A stretch of 64,000 nt of DNA, taken from NCBI RefSeq assembly GCF_041146795.1, contig NC_135170.1:10350033-10414032 (forward strand). Reading direction: 5' to 3'. This document shows, piece after piece, positions 57,280-64,000 of the stretch. The translations under genes were made by a program, and so were the position numbers. The notes below the pieces were generated by a model. The model was given only the letters and a program-made list of their open reading frames with translations. It did no database searches and was not told where the DNA came from. How positions within the stretch are numbered: the first letter of the stretch is position 1; each line of letters starts with the position of its first letter. The stretch is from Maylandia zebra (taxonomy: Eukaryota; Chordata; Actinopteri; Cichliformes; Cichlidae).

Positions 57280-57400
57280 TTATCGCCAACTTTCACAAAC
57301 CGTCACCTTTGCTCCGCCATGTTTCATTTTCTCTGGTGACATCACGTGGCAGCTGTGTAGCGCCTCCTGCTGTGCCGGAAGTGAAATTGATACTAAAATC
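57280..57400 (-). promoter_or_regulatory. trir: Probable trir promoter
   Basis: A cluster of core-promoter motifs of housekeeping type lies upstream of trir: CCGCCATGTTT (YY1-like, 57315-57325), TGACATCACGTG (CRE/E-box-like, 57338-57349) and CCGGAAGTG (ETS-like, 57375-57383). No TATA box seen. Confidence 0.45.
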
Positions 57401-57692
57401 ACATAACAGACGGTTGTTGGCTGGAAACTGCTGGCTCTCAGGTCTGCTTCTGTTGACACGGTACAATTTAATACACCCAGTTTACACAGCCGAACATGAA
57501 CTCTGTCCTTCACTCTGACAGTGACGTAAACTATACTCTGTGCTATATCGCTTAAAATAAAACCTCACTGTATTCATTGTTTTTAGATATTGATTAGGAT
57601 TGTCAGGAGCACTGTCATTAATCCATTCAATTTACACTTGTATTAAAAGGTCAAGCTGATCAGTTCACATTATGCAAGCTTATTTCATACTT

Positions 57693-57865
57693 CAGTCCTG
57701 TGCAAAAGTCTTGAGCCACACCTTATTTGTTTTTGTGTTGATTCCAAGAAGGAAACGGGGGCCTGCGCAGGGTGAACTCTTCCTATGGTAGCTGGGATAG
57801 GCTCCAGCACTCCCCTGCCGCAACCCTGATAAGGATAAGTGGAAGAAAATGGATGGAGGGTGGAA
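57693..57865 (+). repeat. Repeat fragments including a SINE 3' tail
   Basis: 57765-57860 (AGCTGGGATAGGCTCCAGCA to AAAATGGATGGAGG) is a decayed copy of the tail of the second SINE at 31230-31602. The preceding CCTGTGCAAAAGTCTTGAGC is a fragment of another common teleost repeat. Confidence 0.6.
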
Positions 57866-58540
57866 GCTGGACATGTGGTGGACAAAAGACAACGTGGCAG
57901 GCTTTAACCAATAAATAAACAACCATAAAATAGTGGAAACCCAACACAGGATCTGAGTTCACTGAAGCCTCATGAAAAATGGGTCTCAGTGGGTGGCTAT
58001 CTTACCTTAGAGTTGAGGGTGTGTTAAAGAATAAAGGTGGTCATACAAACTGACTTCAAGTTTGTTTGAATTGTAGAAACTGTTTTTAATCCTTAATGTT
58101 TAATCTGCTGCATCTCCCATTTTCCCAGAAAAATATAAAGAAATCAGGAGTGGTTCATGGTTGTTACATAGTACAGACTTAACAAATCTTAGGTGAATCT
58201 TACAGCCCCCCCAAACATGCCATTCTATTACATTGTGCTGTTGTTCATCATGTTTGAATGTGCCACCTCTCTTTAATCCGTTGAGATGTGCTTGTGGAAA
58301 AGTGGTGCGACGGATAAACAATGCCTTCACCGTTTTGACAGTTGCACAAAGGATGTGAGAAGTTTGACTAATCGGTTTGGCCTTTAGGACTGTGACGGAA
58401 TGAAAGTCTACCCACAACAAGGGCCCACTTTGATAAAACCTGGGTTGGCGTGCTTTCTCAGACCTCTCTGGGTGAGTCTAAATCGGAAGGGACTGAAAGT
58501 GAGTCTTTGAATGCACTGAAAAGAAGAACACAAAATGCCA
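57866..58540. other. Intergenic DNA between trir and hook2
   Basis: Non-coding; no gene, RNA or clear repeat recognised. Confidence 0.45.
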
Positions 58541-59589
58541 TCTTTAACTTAAGATCCCATTTATTTGTAGTGCAAAAAGTAGAACAGAGAGGACTACAAA
58601 TAATTTAACCCTGTGCCAAGTACATTATGCTATAATCTAGTAGACCATTTCATGATGCAACCTTTCACACCATGCATATGTGGACCAATAATTTTACGCC
58701 ATAAAAACCAACTTAAAAAAAAAAAAAAAAAAATCAGTAGAACAAAAAAGTAAAAAGTGTTTACACAACAGCAGGACTCTGGTCTTTGTAGATCATAGCA
58801 CAAACTGTTAGAGGCAAGTACAAGTCACAGGACAGCAGCTCTGACATGGGACGCACAAAAACAACTTGATCAACGGTTGTAAAGAAAGGCAGACGTAGAG
58901 TCTGATAAATGTGCCTCAGGCTTTTTAATCTGCTGTCGATTTCCTGTCACAGGAAAAATTCCAGCGCATTGAAGAACACGTTTCCTTCCAGCTCAGCTCA
59001 GCCGTGAACAACACCTAGCAGCGGCAAACAGCACATCAGCTGACTCAGTTTTATATATTTTTTAGTGTTTTTATGATTAGAGACTCTCGCATAGTGTTAT
59101 CCAGTTTTTGTGTTTAAAGTGGAGAGTGCAGTTGGGTCCGACCCACAATCAGACCCCCTGATGGGAGAGGTCTTATGGATAGGAATAAAAAAAATAAAAA
59201 AATAATATTTAGAGGCAACAGCGAAAAGAAAAATACACAAAAGTCATATCACCAGACTTGAGCACGTACCTGCAGTGTGACAGAAACAGTGTTGGCGCTG
59301 CAAACATGTCAGTGTTCAGTCTCATCTATAAAGGGCTAGCATGGGAGACTTTTGCGAGGCACTGAACAAACCCACCCTTCTAGAGAGAAAGTGCTTTGGT
59401 GTACACTGTGAAAATATTTACAAAAGACATGTTTCAGATTTAAGGCTGAGAAGGGGAAAAAAAAAAAAAAAAAAGCATTTAAAGAGAATACAGAAGAAAT
59501 CAAGACTAAAGCTGTTACACACCCGCTTGATTTTTACATTTTTTCCCAAAGGTACTTCAAACTTAGACTAAAAATAAAAACGCTACAAG

Positions 59590-59621
<32 letters not shown>

Positions 59622-60149
59622 CAGCAAACACATAAAACCCAAAATGTAGTGAACGTGACGATCTGCTGTAGTGGAGGTATGAGGACAGCTTGTGCAGCTT
59701 TTGTTCTGTAGCACTTGTAGTAGTCAAACTTCTCTGTCATCTATCACATTTAAACTGGCACCTGACAAAACTTGTTCCAGTTCTGTTTCACTGTTTAACA
59801 TAAAAAAATAAATAAAAAAGGATTTTAAATAGATGTTCAAGGAAAAAAAAAAAGTCCAAGAAGCTACAGGGGAAATAAAAGTCACCTTAAAAGGTGAGGT
59901 CGCCTCTTCTTAAGGCCTATAACTCCTACTTTTTAATCAGAGCAGAGAGCTTCTGCTCTGGAGCCCAACGGAGAAAAGAAATCTTCTCATATCAGTAAGA
60001 GCCAGCAGGGGGCAGCAGCAGCGTGACAAAACTGAGGCACAGTGATCCCAGTGAAGGCATAAAAAAGGCAAAAGACACTCAGAGATCACATGGATCACCT
60101 TGTGTGCACTTTGCTTTTCATTTGAGGGTAACTGTCACGCCTCCGTGTC
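58541..60149 (-). other. hook2: hook2 3' untranslated region
   Basis: About 1.6 kb of AT-rich non-coding DNA downstream of the hook2 stop, with poly-A tracts on the plus strand near 58714-58731, 59458-59474 and 59590-59618. A minus-strand AATAAA (TTTATT at about 58559-58564) is a plausible poly(A) signal. Confidence 0.5.
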
Positions 60150-62241
60150 TCATCTCGGGTGGTGTCGTGTCAGGCCTCTCCTTGCGTTGGTGAGTTGTCT
60201 CTGCTGGGCGAGGAAGGACATGGCCTGGTTGGAGGAGCCCAGCCGCTCACCAGACACTTTCTGATGCAGCCCCATTCCCTGACAGGTAAAGAGGGCGGAG
60301 GAAAGAGAAAGATGAAGGAGTGAGGGATTGGGTGGTGTGGATGTAGTTCCTGTTTGAGCTTTTGTGTATTTACACGCTCGCTCACCATGTTGTACCAGGC
60401 ACTGATGATGAGTTTCACCTCCTGGTCATGCCTGGCCCTGCTCTTCTCATAATCATGCTGTATAAAAGGAACACCATCATCATGCATTAGTGGGATTTAC
60501 AGTGCTGATGGAAGCACACTTGTCTCTCAGAGTCAGAGGTTCATACCTCCAGATGCTGGATTCTTCTCTCCTTCTCCATCAGCTGGTTTTTCATGACCTG
60601 ACTATCAGGAGCCACTGGCTGCTGCTTAGGATCCAGGGTTTTGATCACCTGCACACAAAAGGATATTAATTTAAAGAGCTTAGAACATCATTTTTTCTGA
60701 TATTTAAAAAGGTCGAAGTCTTTAAAAAAGTGTGAAATAAAAAGTGCAGTACTCCTATAACCACTGACCGTTCTCGCCTTCTCCACGTAGCGTTTGTATC
60801 GCTGCTCCATCTGCTTCATGTCCTCGTCCTTCTTCCGCAGGATCTCCTGGAGTTCATCAATCTTCTTAGCCACTAGAAGGAAAAACAAATTTGTGTTTAG
60901 GAAAGGAACAAAGCTGAACTTATTCTGAATACCATCTACATGACATTCCTTACTGTTGCTGTCTACTTTGGGCTCCAGGTCATCAATGACCTCTTTTTTC
61001 TTTTGCAGGTCTGACTGGGCCTCCTGGAGCTTCTCCCTGGAACAGTACACACATCGACACTTGTGTGAGTTCACTTTTGTTTGCAGCACAGAAGGCAGAC
61101 AGGCATCAGTAAGCAGCAGAAAAATAATACTCACAGGTGCTCCTCAAGCTTTTTCTTCAATAAGGACGACTTCAAAGAAGAAGAAAAGAAAGAAAGAAAC
61201 TTAAAATCCATTGTACTTAAAACGGCACATTTAAAAACAAACACAAACACACACACACACACACACACACTAAACTGTGAAAGTCAAGGTGTCAAAGTCA
61301 AATCATAGGCCAGTTGGAGAGAGGGCGGGCCGTACTTACGATGGCCTGATTTTGGCAGAGTTGATCGGTGGGGGCAGGCGGAGAGAGACAGACACAGAGG
61401 GGCAGGCGTTACCGGTGAATCACCACAGCAAACACGGGTTAAATTCCCACACAACATGTATCAAAGTAGGAGAACAAACAATGCGGTCCTCAAAGGCAGA
61501 GTGATTTCAGAACTAATCGTTTCAATATACTCAGTGTGCCATATAAATACCATGCCAGCTAAAACCCTTCAATGACTTGAGCATATACATAATAAATGAC
61601 TTTGTTGGTTAGAATTTAATCTCGCATCTTATATTTCACTTCTTCAAGGTAAAACTGATGAGAAAAAAAAAGTCAGTTGCACACTGTGTATATGCTGCCA
61701 ATATTCTGTCAGCTTGATTGTGTTGAGTTATGTAATAGCAGAAGTGGGCAGATGAGAAGCAAACCGGTCTTTCTACTCACGTCCTCGTTCTTGCTGTCCT
61801 GCTCCTGGAGTGCTTTCTGGAGCTCCTCGACCTGAGAACGCAGCTCTGAGATCTGCTGCTGGTTCAGCCTTGGAAAGAGGAAAATAAAGGAAACATGGGG
61901 TAAGAATGAGAGGAAAGGTTGGGAAGAGAAGGAGGAAAAAAACAAAAAACAAAAGGAGGGAGGTGTGTGGGGGAGGGGGCATGACTAGAGAAGGAAAAGG
62001 GTTTATAGAGAGGCAGATGGTAAAAGACGTGAAAGATGCAACACAAACTTATTAAGCTGCTGCTACTGTGGGTGGAAGATGTTTGCAAAGTATCAAGTGG
62101 GTCCTTGTACATCTGCTGCAGGCACCGACTGTGCCGCCTGGCCATTCACTGCTCTGCTCTACTGAGCATGCTCACTCCACTCCTCTCCTCCTGGTACTGT
62201 TGCTGAGGATGCTTCCCACACCCTGGGCCTGGTGTTGCAAT

Positions 62242-62298
<57 letters not shown>

Positions 62299-62337
62299 GT
62301 CCACCCACATGTCCACATGCCCACAGGCATGTAAACA

Positions 62338-62374
<37 letters not shown>

Positions 62375-63152
62375 AGTCGAGGGACAATCTGGCTTTTTGC
62401 TTGTCTGTCCTCCAGTCCAGCCCACACAGTTCAGTTGAACACACAGTCCAGAGGGTGAGTTGACATTTAGGCAGATATCACTCCTCCTATCAGCCAAACA
62501 ACCAGCTTAATGTCCAGGAACGCACAGTATGGTGGCCTAGAAGCAGACTGGTTATTTAACACTGCTGAAAGAAGAGTGTGCGGACACACACACACACCCC
62601 TACCTGTTCTGAGTTTCTAGCCCATTCTTGCTGCGTTGAGCCTCCTCCAGCTCAGCCTGAACTTCCACAAGTTTCTGTCGGTAGGTCTCCTCTTGGACGC
62701 ACAGCATCTTGTTTTCACTTTGGAGACGAACAACTGTCTCCCTGTCAAAGCAGCAATGATAAGAGCGGGGCGACAGGAGGTGAAGGGAAAAAGAGGGGCG
62801 GGGATAAAATAAACGGGTTAGAGAATGGCGGCTGCAAATGGAAGCATGAACGAAACTTCTATCCACCAACGCCCAGGCCAAACGCGCCATGTGGCACGCA
62901 ACGTCCACTTTCTAAAAATAAACTTTTGTGGTTGTGTTAGCAAGAATGTACACATGGCACGAGTGAGTGCGTGAGTGAAAGTTACACCGAGGCATGTTTG
63001 TGTAGACTTAAAATAAAACGGCCTTCTTATTATGGTTAAAAAACACCAAACAAAAGAAAACATTGAAATGTGCAAACAGACATACTTGATCTCAGTTGGC
63101 ATGATCTCTGCAGCCAGGTTTTCAACCGTGTCACCGCTGTCACACAAGCCTC
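60150..63152 (-). CDS. hook2: Hook microtubule-tethering protein 2, C-terminal part (runs off window)
   Basis: Dynein-activating adaptor of the FHF (FTS-Hook-FHIP) complex, acting at centrosome and endosomes. Nine minus-strand exons (63152-63086, 62741-62604, 61868-61781, 61169-61135, 61036-60954, 60872-60769, 60648-60547, 60457-60386, 60278-60150) join in frame to about 271 C-terminal residues; the N-terminal Hook domain and first coiled coil lie beyond the right edge. Diagnostic segments: [79 protein letters not shown] and [18 protein letters not shown]. Its end, [14 protein letters not shown] then LTRHHPR, resembles other Hook proteins. Hook2 rather than Hook1 or Hook3 is inferred mainly from the trir neighbour. 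Confidence 0.9.
61246..61270. repeat. CA microsatellite
   Basis: Uninterrupted CA dinucleotides in a hook2 intron. Confidence 0.9.
62243..62372. repeat. Paired CA microsatellites in hook2 intron
   Basis: Two long CA runs (62243-62296 and about 62341-62372) separated by about 45 bases that themselves hold CCCACATGTCCACATGCCCA-type repeats. The transcribed strand is GT-rich. Confidence 0.95.
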
Positions 63153-63717
63153 CTGCAGAGAGAAAGACAGTCAGACAAACAAATCATCGCAAAAGTCGAG
63201 TAATTCCTGTGTCCCCCCCCAAAACAACAACAACAAACAACCAAACAAAATACCCCAACCCCAAATCAGTTTGATAAAGTGAAACAGCACAAACAAACCC
63301 CCCCTTAAAACAAAATAGTTGCACAGAAATCACACTGAAGATCCCAAATTCAATAGAACTGAACTACATTTAAAACGATTAACAGAATAAAATAAGGAGC
63401 TCAATAATGAAAAATATGATACGAGGCACTTTGAGGCGACTGTTGTGATAGAGAAATTAAACTGAATTATGGCTGTGGAGCTGAATCAGTCTTTAGAAGG
63501 TTCTTTGCTTCCTTTCTAGTAAGCGGTGCAGAGGATGACGACCTCTGAACCAGAACCACTGTTATCTGACTGCATTTGGATGGAGGACTCGCACACACTG
63601 TCAGCTGGACACTTGACCACGTTTACTAAAAAGGCCAATTTCAGCCTGAGAAATTTTTTCACTGTAAATGTTTACAATCCCCCCCCCCAAAAAAGTTACA
63701 CTCTTTAGTATTACCAT

Positions 63718-64000
63718 TACACTCACTGGCCACTTTATTAGGTACACCAGTTTAATTGCTCAGTTACAAAAATATCTAATCAGCCAATCACATGACAGCA
63801 ACAAAAAGCATCTATGTATGTAGATGTGGACTGAACATCTGAATGGGAAAGAAAAGTGATTTTAGTTTAATTAGGAGTGATCTGTGTAGTCTCTTCATGT
63901 GTCTCACTGACCATGTCCACCCCTTTATGACCACAGTGTGACCATCTTCTGATGGTTGCTTACAGCAGGATGACACACCATTCTTAACTCATTCACTGCC
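63718..64000 (+). mobile_element. Left part of a Tc1-like transposon (same family as 31650-32190)
   Basis: Begins ACACTCACTGGCCACTTTAT, then TAGGTACACC and CTAATCAGCCAATCACATGA. GGGAAAGAAAAGTGATTTTAG is the start of the transposase region, but the sequence soon jumps to CTTTATGACCACAGTGTGAC, which lies far downstream in intact relatives. It is therefore internally deleted, and it continues past the window edge. Confidence 0.7.

Noticed and set aside
61333-61368. Possible extra hook2 micro-exon (DQLCQNQAI before a GTAAGT donor)
   Set aside because: The exons on either side already join in frame and match the Hook protein without it; no clear acceptor was found. Could be an alternative exon but unsupported.
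62146-62497. Frames of alternating Cys-Val or Thr-His
   Set aside because: Translations of the CA microsatellites.

Overview
This is vertebrate nuclear DNA from a ray-finned fish, most likely a percomorph (cichlid-like) teleost. The genes are multi-exon with GT-AG introns. The non-coding DNA carries many typical teleost repeats: Tc1-like transposons, tRNA-type SINEs, L2/Rex1-like LINE ends and CA microsatellites. Six protein-coding genes can be read, and the joined exons of the five complete ones keep an open frame. No bacterial, CRISPR or organellar features are present.

Layout. 1-5079: upstream or first-intron DNA of the myosin gene, nothing coding seen. 5085-23333 (+): myh9-type non-muscle myosin II heavy chain, 39 coding exons, about 1956 residues, 3'UTR to about 24840; its last intron holds LINE debris. 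27314-29980 (+): slc25a38, mitochondrial glycine carrier, 285 residues. 30980-32190: a two-part SINE and a deleted Tc1-like element. 34478-36325 (+): rpsa (ribosomal protein uS2), 307 residues, with two candidate H/ACA snoRNAs in its introns. 37174-39778: a cluster of hAT and Tc1-like remnants. 40560-41060: a decayed coiled-coil-like reading frame of unknown origin. 41581-53792 (+): ubn2, H3.3 chaperone subunit, 1178 residues, several repeat-laden introns. 55880-56802 (-): trir (C19orf43 family), 159 residues. 60150-63152 (-): the 3' part of hook2, which runs off the right edge. 63718-64000: start of another Tc1-like element.

The genes do not form a pathway. They are housekeeping-type neighbours: cytoskeletal motor, haem-precursor transport, ribosome plus snoRNA host, chromatin assembly, RNA processing and dynein adaptor. 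Two human neighbour pairs are kept together (SLC25A38-RPSA; TRIR-HOOK2), joined here with MYH9- and UBN2-type genes that lie on other human chromosomes.

No clearly new biological system was found. The points most worth a second look are two abutting palindromes at the broken end of a LINE, a two-SINE composite flanked by a single target duplication, the two intronic H/ACA candidates, a repeat in two ubn2 introns that carries a nuclear-receptor DR1-type motif, and the unidentified decayed frame upstream of ubn2.
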